A DNA stretch of 13,333 nt, taken from contig DASRUE010000267.1 in the NCBI GenBank assembly GCA_035687895.1, forward strand, positions 1-13,333. The letters are read 5' to 3'. The position numbers and the translations under genes are program-made. The notes beneath the pieces are model-generated. The model saw nothing but the letters and a program-made list of their open reading frames with translations. It had not been told where the DNA came from and did not search any database. Origin of the DNA: JAERML01 sp035687895. Its GTDB lineage: Bacteria > Bacteroidota > Ignavibacteria > UBA10030 > UBA6906. Shown here piece after piece: positions 1 through 6,021 of this stretch (position 1 is the first letter of the stretch; every line of letters begins with the position of its first letter).

Positions 1-175
1 GATCATACTTCTTCAGAAACTCGACGAATTCTGTGTTGAAGTACTGCTGGTGCACCTTCTCATATTTCTTGAGCATCTGACGGACCTTCTTGTCCTGAAA
101 CGTGCTTCTAATGTAGTTGAATTGTTCCTTGTCGTCGTAGATCCTGTAGTAGAAATATGGTGTTCTCTTCCCCAT
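1..175 (-). CDS. Small charged hypothetical protein, 3' end outside window
   Basis: I read this ORF directly from the sequence; 58 codons are visible and no stop is reached before the window edge. It starts at an ATG (175-173) preceded by the only textbook Shine-Dalgarno in the window (AAAGGAG, 8 nt upstream). The visible protein begins MGKRTPYFYYRIYDD. It is rich in Lys, Tyr, Phe and Gln, has no hydrophobic segment or signal peptide, and looks like a soluble, probably helical, cytoplasmic protein. I do not recognise the family and assign no function. It begins 32 nt after the acyl-CoA dehydrogenase stop on the same strand, so it probably belongs to the etfB-etfA-acd transcript. The good ribosome site and clean start argue that it is a real gene, but the missing 3' end limits certainty. 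Confidence 0.6.
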   Translation of the reverse strand, partial: MGKRTPYFYYRIYDDKEQFNYIRSTFQDKKVRQMLKKYEKVHQQYFNTEFVEFLKKYD

Positions 176-183
176 TACTCGGT

Positions 184-190
184 CTCCTTT
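184..190 (-). promoter_or_regulatory. Ribosome binding site of the small terminal ORF
   Basis: On the minus strand this reads AAAGGAG, 8 nt before the ATG at 175. It is the only strong Shine-Dalgarno match upstream of any gene in the window and fixes the start of the small ORF that runs off the left edge. Confidence 0.6.
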
Positions 191-207
191 CGGTTATGGA
201 TATGTTT

Positions 208-1929
208 TCATTGCAGAATTTCTTGAGCGTGTAACAGATCCCCGAACAACTCGCCTCTGATCCCTTCTGCGTTCTTCCTGGCATTCGCAAGCGACGTGAC
301 AATGTACCTATTGGCAACAAAGATTTTTCGCACATCGCGCTCCGCCTCATCGAGAAGAAGGTACCCGACGTGAAGGTAACTGTACATCTCTACAAGATCC
401 TTTGCCGCCACATCCTGGAAGCTGACGTCCTTTTTCTCGAGTACATACTTCAGGCTCTCAAGGAACAACTGACGGATTTCCTTAAGATGGTTTGCAAGCC
501 TGGTGAGTCCGCCTTTGTATTCCCGTTTCTCCTTCTCCGCAAAGGAATCCCCGAGAACATCATTCAGCACACCACCCGATGCAGCGACAATTTGCATTTG
601 CGATGTGCCTTCGTAGATGTTCGTAATCCGGGCGTCCCGTGCCAACCGCTCAACGCGGAATTCCTTCATGTACCCCGTTCCACCATGGATTTGCAGGGCA
701 TCGTATGTGATTTTGTTGGCACTCTCGGCGAGGACGTATTTCGTCATTGGCGTTAGGAGATTGGCGACTTTCATCACGTGCTTGAGCCGCGTAGTTTCTT
801 CAGATACCGATGTTCCCTCCGCTTTACGCTTTTCGATCAAGTCTTCGAGTGCTTCCTTTTCGTCAACGATTTTTGTCGAGCTGTAAAAGAGCGAGCGATT
901 GCTTTCGAGCATCACCCGCATGTCAATAAGCATATTCGAGACCACGGGAATGTCGTAGATGGCTTTCCCAAATTGTCGCCGCTCCCGGGCATATTTTAGC
1001 GCCTCCTCGTATGCCGCCTGGGAAATCCCCAGCGCCTGCGCCGACACTCCCATGCGCGCGCGGTACATCAGATCCAGGACATATTTAATGAGCCCGAATC
1101 GCCTGCTGCCAACAAGCTGCGCAGGTGTATCATTGAACTGCAGCTCACAGGTGGGTGACCCGTGAATCCCCAGTTTGTTCTCAATGCGACGCACCTTTAC
1201 CGTCTGGTCACCATGGCACACAAACAGGCTGAGCCCCCGACCGTCCTTCGTCCCTGCCTCCGACCGTGCGAGAACCAGTAGAACCTGAGCGTTGCCGTTC
1301 GTAATGAATCGCTTCACACCCCGCAAAAACCACTTTCCTTGATCGTTCTGATATGCATGCAGTTTCACCGCCTGAAGATCGGAGCCGGCATCGGGCTCGG
1401 TGAGCGCCATCGCCCCAGTGTGTTCTCCCGAACAGATCTTCGGGAGGAACTCTTGTCGCTGCTCTTCGGTCCCGAACTTTCTTATCGTATCCCCGATATC
1501 CTGCAGCCCGTAGATGTTCATCAACGATGCGTCGGCCCGGGAGAGAATCTCCGTTACCATCATGTACAACGTAAACGGGAAATTCAACCCGCCATACTTC
1601 CGCGGAAGAATGGTGCCCATGAGATCCGCCTGGGCCAATTGCTGGATGTTCTGACGTGTGCCTTCAGCATACGATACTTGTCCGTTCGCGAATGTAGCAC
1701 CTTCCTGGTCCACCCTCGCTGCCCGCGGAGCGATGGAATTCCCGGCGAGGTCCCCGACGACCTCCAGAACCTTTCGGTAGTTCTCCATTGCGTCCTCATA
1801 GTTCACGGGGGCATGACTGAATTCCCTTGCCTGTGCGTAGTTGCTCTCAGCAAGAGCAACAACTTCTCTCAGGTCGAAGGAGTCAAAATGGAAAAGTATG
1901 TCCCGATTGCCTGCGAAGAAATTTGGCAT
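208..1929 (-). CDS. Acyl-CoA dehydrogenase, long (about 570-residue) form
   Basis: FAD-dependent acyl-CoA dehydrogenase, which makes the trans-2-enoyl-CoA from an acyl-CoA and passes electrons to ETF. From the ATG at 1929 it is 573 residues. ALTEPDAGSD (about 175-184) is the FAD/substrate-binding motif, RERRQFGKAI (about 315-324) the family signature, QIHGGTGY (about 413-420) a FAD contact, and IYEGTSQ (438-444) carries the expected catalytic base Glu440. The length exceeds the usual 380-400 residues. The extra parts are an N-terminal helical extension (NFFAGNRDILFHF), an insertion of charged residues near 355-385, and a C-terminal helical domain of about 110 residues, as in other roughly 600-residue members. 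A GTG at 1938 would give three more residues and a GTGA overlap with the etfA stop. I prefer the ATG because relatives begin M-x-N-F-F. Chain-length specificity cannot be read from the sequence. It lies immediately downstream of etfBA, which probably encodes its electron acceptor. Confidence 0.93.
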   Translation of the reverse strand: MPNFFAGNRDILFHFDSFDLREVVALAESNYAQAREFSHAPVNYEDAMENYRKVLEVVGDLAGNSIAPRAARVDQEGATFANGQVSYAEGTRQNIQQLAQADLMGTILPRKYGGLNFPFTLYMMVTEILSRADASLMNIYGLQDIGDTIRKFGTEEQRQEFLPKICSGEHTGAMALTEPDAGSDLQAVKLHAYQNDQGKWFLRGVKRFITNGNAQVLLVLARSEAGTKDGRGLSLFVCHGDQTVKVRRIENKLGIHGSPTCELQFNDTPAQLVGSRRFGLIKYVLDLMYRARMGVSAQALGISQAAYEEALKYARERRQFGKAIYDIPVVSNMLIDMRVMLESNRSLFYSSTKIVDEKEALEDLIEKRKAEGTSVSEETTRLKHVMKVANLLTPMTKYVLAESANKITYDALQIHGGTGYMKEFRVERLARDARITNIYEGTSQMQIVAASGGVLNDVLGDSFAEKEKREYKGGLTRLANHLKEIRQLFLESLKYVLEKKDVSFQDVAAKDLVEMYSYLHVGYLLLDEAERDVRKIFVANRYIVTSLANARKNAEGIRGELFGDLLHAQEILQ

Positions 1930-1934
1930 CACAC

Positions 1935-2954
1935 TCACTTCAATTTGCTTTTGTACGCCTCGATGAACTTCGGAATGATTTCCATCGCGTCACCAACTAT
2001 TCCATAATGCGAGATGTCAAAAATTGGGGCATCCGGATCGGTATTAATGGCGATTATCTTCTTCGCTTCCTGCATTCCGGCACGATGCTGGATTGCTCCG
2101 GAAATTCCTACCGCAAAGTACAACTTGGGGCGAACCGTCACTCCTGTCTGGCCCACCTGACGTTCATGGGGGATGAAGCCTGCGTCAACCGCGGCGCGAC
2201 TGCCTGCCACCTCCCCGCCGAGCGTATGTGCAAGTTCGTGCACAAGTTGGAAATTCTCCTTTGTCCCGAGCCCGTACCCACCGGCAACTATGATCGGGGC
2301 TCCCTTGAGATTTACCTTGTTCTCCACGCGGTGCTGTTCGACGATATGGACAAGCTCATCAATGTCATTCGGCTGATATGGAACCTCAATAACCCTCCCT
2401 GCATGGGGCTGGTCCAGCGGAAGCATCTCCATGACGCCTTCGCGAACGGTGGCCATTTGGGTTGGACTGTCCGGGGCAATAATAGTGGCAATGATATTGC
2501 CCCCAAACGCGGGACGGATTTGCAGCAGCAGGCTTTTGTATTCCTTTCCCAGATAGGATACGTCGGATATCCTGAGGTCAGTGCAATCCGCGGTCAGCCC
2601 GCTGCGGGTATGCGAAGCGACCCGTGGCGCCAGGTCACGTCCGATTACCGTCGCTCCGAAAAGAACCACGCGCGGCGTATGTTGCTCGACGAGGGAGGTC
2701 ATAACCCTGCTGTACGGCAGCGTGCGAAATGTCTTCAGGCTGGGATGCTCGACAACAAAGGATTCATCGGCACCATAGAGGAATGTCTCTCTGGCAATGG
2801 ACGTCGCACCCTCTCCCATCACGACAGACTTCAACACTCCATTCATGCTCTCCGCGAGCTTCCTGCCTTTGCTAAGCAATTCAAGGCTGACGTCGACAGG
2901 CCTGCCCTCGCGTTGCTCAACAAACACCCAAACATCGTTACCACTCTTGGCCAT
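1935..2954 (-). CDS. etfA: Electron transfer flavoprotein, alpha subunit
   Basis: Alpha subunit (339 residues) of the heterodimeric ETF, a soluble FAD protein that accepts electrons from acyl-CoA dehydrogenases. The C-terminal FAD domain is complete: GSRAAVDAG (251-259), RQVGQTGVTVRPKLY (265-279), VGISGAIQH (282-290), IAINTDPDAPIF (301-312) and YGIVGD (317-322). The N-terminal half is the nucleotide-fold domain and includes the GLTADCTDL (119-127) and RPAFGGNI (147-154) segments that I recall from clostridial EtfA proteins. The ATG lies 4 nt after the etfB stop, with GGGGT just upstream as a weak ribosome site. The gene ends within 5 nt of the acyl-CoA dehydrogenase ATG (or overlaps its GTG alternative), so translation of the three is probably coupled. 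Confidence 0.97.
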   Translation of the reverse strand: MAKSGNDVWVFVEQREGRPVDVSLELLSKGRKLAESMNGVLKSVVMGEGATSIARETFLYGADESFVVEHPSLKTFRTLPYSRVMTSLVEQHTPRVVLFGATVIGRDLAPRVASHTRSGLTADCTDLRISDVSYLGKEYKSLLLQIRPAFGGNIIATIIAPDSPTQMATVREGVMEMLPLDQPHAGRVIEVPYQPNDIDELVHIVEQHRVENKVNLKGAPIIVAGGYGLGTKENFQLVHELAHTLGGEVAGSRAAVDAGFIPHERQVGQTGVTVRPKLYFAVGISGAIQHRAGMQEAKKIIAINTDPDAPIFDISHYGIVGDAMEIIPKFIEAYKSKLK

Positions 2955-2958
2955 TGCG

Positions 2959-3846
2959 TTACCCCAGAATTCGATCTTCCATAAGTGCGTCGATCAACAT
3001 GTTCATTCCAGACCTGGAGTTTTCAATCCGTATCGGCGGGCTTCCGGCCAATACCACCGACTCAACTGCATATACTTTTGTGGGGGAACCTTTGATGCCG
3101 CATCGGCCCACGTCGATGTGCAGATCGTCGGCTGTGAGTGTCGGAATGAACAATGACCGGTTCGTGTATTCGTAGACGAGCTTGTCGATGTAAAGCAGAG
3201 AGTTTCCCTCCGCCAGTTTTTCAAGTTCCAAGAGTGATTTCGCACCTTTGTACGTCATCACTCGTTTCGCAGCGAAAGGACGAAGCTCCGCCGCATCCTT
3301 AAGAACAGTCACGAGGACAGGCAGAGTGCTTTCAAGAACCTCATTCCCCCCATCTATTTTCCTCTTCACCCGCACGGTTCTTTCTTTCACTTCGAGAATC
3401 TCTTCGGCGTATGTGATCTGTGGAATACCCAGTTTCTCCGCGGTTTGCGGCCCCACCTGGGCGGTGTCTCCGTCAATTGCCTGTCTGCCGGCGAAAACAA
3501 AATCATAGTGGCCGATCTTCTTGATGGCCTCACTCAACACATATGAAGTCGCAAGTGTATCCGCCCCGGCGAACTTCCGATCGGTAATAAGGTAGGCCTC
3601 ATCGGCCCCCATGTACAAGCATTCCCTCAATACGTCCGAGGCACGCGGAGGTCCCATGGTAACTGCAGTTACCTTTCCGCCGAACTTGTCTTTAATTCTG
3701 AGTGCAAACTCCAGGGCAACCTTGTCCTCAAAATTAAATATGGCCGGGAGTTTGGCACGATTCACAGTGCCGTCTTCTTTCATGACCTGCCCCGAAATAT
3801 TCGAAGTATCCGGGACTTGTTTCACCAGAACAATGGAGTTATGCAT
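2959..3846 (-). CDS. etfB: Electron transfer flavoprotein, beta subunit
   Basis: Beta subunit of ETF, 295 residues from the ATG at 3846. The N-terminus MHNSIVLVKQVPDT matches the family start (x-I-x-V-x-V-K-Q-V-P-D-T). The reading frame stays open upstream to a TTG at 3903, but those 19 residues lack family character. The signature AGRQAIDGDTAQVGPQ (about 109-124), followed by AEKLGIPQITY, is the adenine-nucleotide-binding stretch. Its form resembles ETFs of clostridial butyryl-CoA dehydrogenase complexes more than the mitochondrial KQAIDDD type. GIKGSPTKV (about 250-258) is also conserved in that group. This is the first gene of the etfB-etfA-acd unit, so its promoter should lie in the 309-bp gap upstream. 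I see no convincing Shine-Dalgarno. A bifurcating role is an inference, not shown by sequence alone. Confidence 0.96.
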   Translation of the reverse strand: MHNSIVLVKQVPDTSNISGQVMKEDGTVNRAKLPAIFNFEDKVALEFALRIKDKFGGKVTAVTMGPPRASDVLRECLYMGADEAYLITDRKFAGADTLATSYVLSEAIKKIGHYDFVFAGRQAIDGDTAQVGPQTAEKLGIPQITYAEEILEVKERTVRVKRKIDGGNEVLESTLPVLVTVLKDAAELRPFAAKRVMTYKGAKSLLELEKLAEGNSLLYIDKLVYEYTNRSLFIPTLTADDLHIDVGRCGIKGSPTKVYAVESVVLAGSPPIRIENSRSGMNMLIDALMEDRILG

Positions 3847-4155
3847 AGTCAGTTTTGTTCGAATGCTGTGGACGCTGAATGGACCTACCGGTCGTTGGCG
3901 CAATTGTCAGCAATTCCGCGCGGACGAATGAAATATCGGAGTTAGAGTTTGGGAAAGGACTTGCGGGATGATCACCAATGCTCTCTTCACTCAACCTGAT
4001 CGGCGCTCATACTCCGGTGCAGCGTGTAAAAGAACATCAGCAACGAGTGTCGGATGGATCGACAGGCCTAACAACAGCCCACCAGCAAATGATGTCGTGG
4101 AGTTTTGCCACAGGTATGGTAGTAAAATTCGCCGCAGCAATCAAGAACCAATCCC
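3847..4155. other. Intergenic gap between sugar cluster and etf unit
   Basis: These 309 bp hold no ORF I can support. Two overlapping plus-strand frames of 63-67 codons have no recognisable sequence or ribosome site. No strong hairpin followed by a T run is visible after the permease stop at 4156, so I cannot place a terminator for the sugar cluster. One weak sigma70-like arrangement on the minus strand is TTGATT (4144-4139), a 17-nt spacer, then TACCAT (4121-4116), with 4/6 matches in each box. I find no clear Bacteroidota-type -7/-33 promoter. This gap is the only large one in the window and most likely carries the etfB promoter and a long leader. Confidence 0.5.
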
Positions 4156-4989
4156 CTAACCTTTCACGCTACCCAGCGTAAGGCCCGAGACAAGATACTT
4201 GCTAAGTGCGAGGAAGAGGATCACAACGGGAATCGTCACGATGATGGACGACGCACCGTAAAGTCCCCATTCTGTAGACATGTTGGACTCAAATGACTTG
4301 AGGCCCAGCGGAAGGGTCCAGAGTGATGAGTCTTGCAGGATCTGGGCAGCAACAAGGTATTCTGCCCAAGCCGTCATGAAGGAGAAGAGCGCTGTGATGA
4401 CCAGCGCGGGAGCAGCAAGCGGAAGGATAATTTTGTAGAATGCCTGAAATTGGTTGCAACCATCAATGCGGGCCGCTTCCTCAAGACTGTAGGGGATGGT
4501 ATCGTAGTATCCTTTCATCGTCCAGATGGTGAATGGCAATGCGGTAGCAGTATAGATGGTGATGACGCCGAGATACGTATTGATCAGACCCAACTTGATG
4601 AGCATAATGTAAAGCGGGAGCAGAAGCATCGTGGCAGGGAACATCTGCGTCGTGAGCAGACTGAGTAATCCGATCTTCTTTCCGATGAAGGTGAATCTCG
4701 AGAAGGCATAACCCGTCATAGCAGCCAGAACAACACCAGTAAGAGTCACCACCAGCGAGACAAAGATGCTGTTACCCATCCACAGAAGGAAGGGTCGGTC
4801 CGCAAAGAGATCCACATAATTCTTGAAACTCGCGTCGTCCGGAATGATCTCCAGTGATGTTGAGAGGAGCCTGTCGGCTGGACGGAGCGAAATCGTCACC
4901 ACCTGCAGGATGGGATACACCGCGATCGCCGCAAACACAGTGAGGGCAAGGTACGTGAGGAACAGGCGGAGAAAACGTTTGGAATTCAT
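4156..4989 (-). CDS. malG: ABC sugar permease, MalG type
   Basis: Inner-membrane subunit (277 residues) of a carbohydrate ABC importer (CUT1 family). About six hydrophobic segments are visible, beginning with LFLTYLALTVFAAIAVYPIL (10-28) and ending near 248-262. The cytoplasmic EAA loop that docks the ATPase is EEAARIDGCNQFQAFYKIILP (170-190), with the conserved EAA, DG and LP positions. SLRPADRL near 34-41 resembles the periplasmic start of MalG-family proteins. It follows the malF-like gene by 19 nt (TAG stop at 5011-5009) and is the last gene of the cluster. The symbol rests on family plus the amylolytic neighbours; the substrate is inferred to be maltodextrin. No ATPase gene follows; the next gene is etfB, 309 bp away. 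Confidence 0.9.
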   Translation of the reverse strand: MNSKRFLRLFLTYLALTVFAAIAVYPILQVVTISLRPADRLLSTSLEIIPDDASFKNYVDLFADRPFLLWMGNSIFVSLVVTLTGVVLAAMTGYAFSRFTFIGKKIGLLSLLTTQMFPATMLLLPLYIMLIKLGLINTYLGVITIYTATALPFTIWTMKGYYDTIPYSLEEAARIDGCNQFQAFYKIILPLAAPALVITALFSFMTAWAEYLVAAQILQDSSLWTLPLGLKSFESNMSTEWGLYGASSIIVTIPVVILFLALSKYLVSGLTLGSVKG

Positions 4990-5008
4990 AGATTAACTCA
5001 AGTCTATC

Positions 5009-5905
5009 CTAGTATGCCGCTTCCGTAGCCTTTGTCTTCTTCATGAAGAACAAACTGAACGCAAGCAGGATGACAAAGATCACCATCGACAGTGCCGCGG
5101 CGTATCCGTAGCGGTAGAGATTGAACGCTGCCTTGTACACGAACGACACGAGAATGTGCGTCTGGTCCGATGGTTCTCCCGCGTTGCTGACAAGCCAGAC
5201 AATGTTCAAGTTATTGAACGTCCAGACAGTGCCGAGGGTGATCGCCGGGATCATCACAGGGCGGAGAAGTGGAAGCGTTATCTTGGTCAGCTTGTGCCGC
5301 CATGACGCCCCGTCGATATCCGCTGCCTCATACAACTCCTGAGGAATGCTTTGAAGTGCTCCGAGTGCAATCACCATCATAAACGGAAACCCCAGCCACA
5401 CGTTGGTGAGTATGCAGGCAAGAAACGCTTCCGTCGGACTCTTGAGCCATTCCACCGCGGGCATGTTGAGGTACTTCGTCAGGATGAGATTGATGGAGCC
5501 GTACTCGTAATTGAACATTCCCCGCCAGGTCAGAGCAACAATGTACTGGGGGATCGCCCACGGAAGAATCAACAGTGTGCGGAAAACGGGCTTGCCTTTT
5601 ATATCCTTCTGGTTGAGTAACAATGCAAGGAACACCCCGATGACGACGTGAAACACAATGTTCACCACCGTCCAGATGATAGTCTTGGCAAACACGAGAT
5701 AAAAATCCGGCTGCGTCGGCTCGGTGAATACTTTGATATACTGCTGCGGTCCCGTGATGGTCCAATCCTTGATATGCCGCAGGCTCATGTTCGAGAACGA
5801 GATAACAACATTGTAGACGAACGGATAGAACACTACCGCGGCGAGAATAAGGAAGGCCGGCACAACAAGAAAGGCGATGAAGAATTTGTGCGCGGTACGG
5901 TTCAT
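5009..5905 (-). CDS. malF: ABC sugar permease, MalF type
   Basis: First permease subunit (298 residues) of the CUT1-type sugar importer. The N-terminus KFFIAFLVVPAFLILAAVVF is the first membrane segment, and further hydrophobic spans lie near 72-97, 109-128, 160-183, 218-235 and 272-292. The EAA loop is YEAADIDGASWRHKLTKITLP (192-212). It lacks the large periplasmic P2 loop of the 514-residue E. coli MalF, as is usual outside enterics. The ATG at 5905 has no Shine-Dalgarno; the sequence just upstream is the AGAGT-repeat region separating it from the binding-protein gene. It pairs with the malG-like product to form the membrane channel. Maltodextrin specificity is inferred from neighbouring amylases. 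Confidence 0.9.
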   Translation of the reverse strand: MNRTAHKFFIAFLVVPAFLILAAVVFYPFVYNVVISFSNMSLRHIKDWTITGPQQYIKVFTEPTQPDFYLVFAKTIIWTVVNIVFHVVIGVFLALLLNQKDIKGKPVFRTLLILPWAIPQYIVALTWRGMFNYEYGSINLILTKYLNMPAVEWLKSPTEAFLACILTNVWLGFPFMMVIALGALQSIPQELYEAADIDGASWRHKLTKITLPLLRPVMIPAITLGTVWTFNNLNIVWLVSNAGEPSDQTHILVSFVYKAAFNLYRYGYAAALSMVIFVILLAFSLFFMKKTKATEAAY

Positions 5906-5910
5906 AAGAA

Positions 5911-6017
5911 AGAGTTTGTAGAGTCGAAAGGGTTTGTGGAGTCCGTAGAGTCTATGGAGTCTATAGAGTTCGTTGAGTATTCAATACAACTCTATGACCC
6001 TACAAACTCTATAGACT
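5911..6017. repeat. AGAGT-type short repeat cluster between binding-protein and malF genes
   Basis: This stretch fills almost the whole 116-bp gap. On the plus strand it consists of variants of a roughly 9-bp unit: TTTGTAGAGTC (5915-5925), TTTGTGGAGTC (5933-5943), CGTAGAGTC (5944-5952), TATGGAGTC (5953-5961), TATAGAGTT (5962-5970) and CGTTGAGTA (5971-5979). After a short centre, the same unit returns inverted as AACTCTATG (5988-5996) and AACTCTATAGACT (6005-6017). Five units are directly adjacent with a 9-bp period. The position, between a binding-protein gene and its permease gene, is where transcript-stabilising elements occur in the E. coli malE-malF gap. A dispersed genomic repeat family is the other possibility. 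Confidence 0.75.
5958..6017. repeat. Perfect 13-bp inverted repeat with AT-rich loop
   Basis: AGTCTATAGAGTT at 5958-5970 is the exact reverse complement of AACTCTATAGACT at 6005-6017, with 34 nt between the arms. Inside the loop a smaller palindrome, GTAT-TCA-ATAC (5977-5987), is visible. As RNA from the minus strand the arms would form a long stem ending 4 nt after the stop codon of the binding-protein gene (TAA at 6024-6022). There is no T run after it, so it looks like a stabiliser or attenuating hairpin rather than a classical terminator. Confidence 0.7.
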
Positions 6018-6021
6018 GTTC

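Noticed and set aside
1827..2984. A 385-codon open frame on the plus strand opposite etfA
   Set aside because: It lies wholly antisense to a clear etfA and the start of the acyl-CoA dehydrogenase. Its translation has no recognisable domain, and codon bias of the real gene explains the open frame.
3847..3903. A 19-residue N-terminal extension of EtfB from a TTG start
   Set aside because: The family N-terminus begins at the ATG at 3846 (HNSIVLVKQVPDT); the extension has no conserved character.
3968..4181. Two overlapping plus-strand short frames (63 and 67 codons) in the intergenic gap
   Set aside because: No ribosome site, no recognisable composition or motif, and one runs into the 3' end of the malG-like gene.
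5906..6021. CRISPR array or rho-independent terminator in the repeat-filled gap
   Set aside because: The units are only about 9 bp, degenerate and without spacers of even length, so this is not CRISPR. The inverted repeat is not GC-rich and has no following T run, so it is not a standard terminator.
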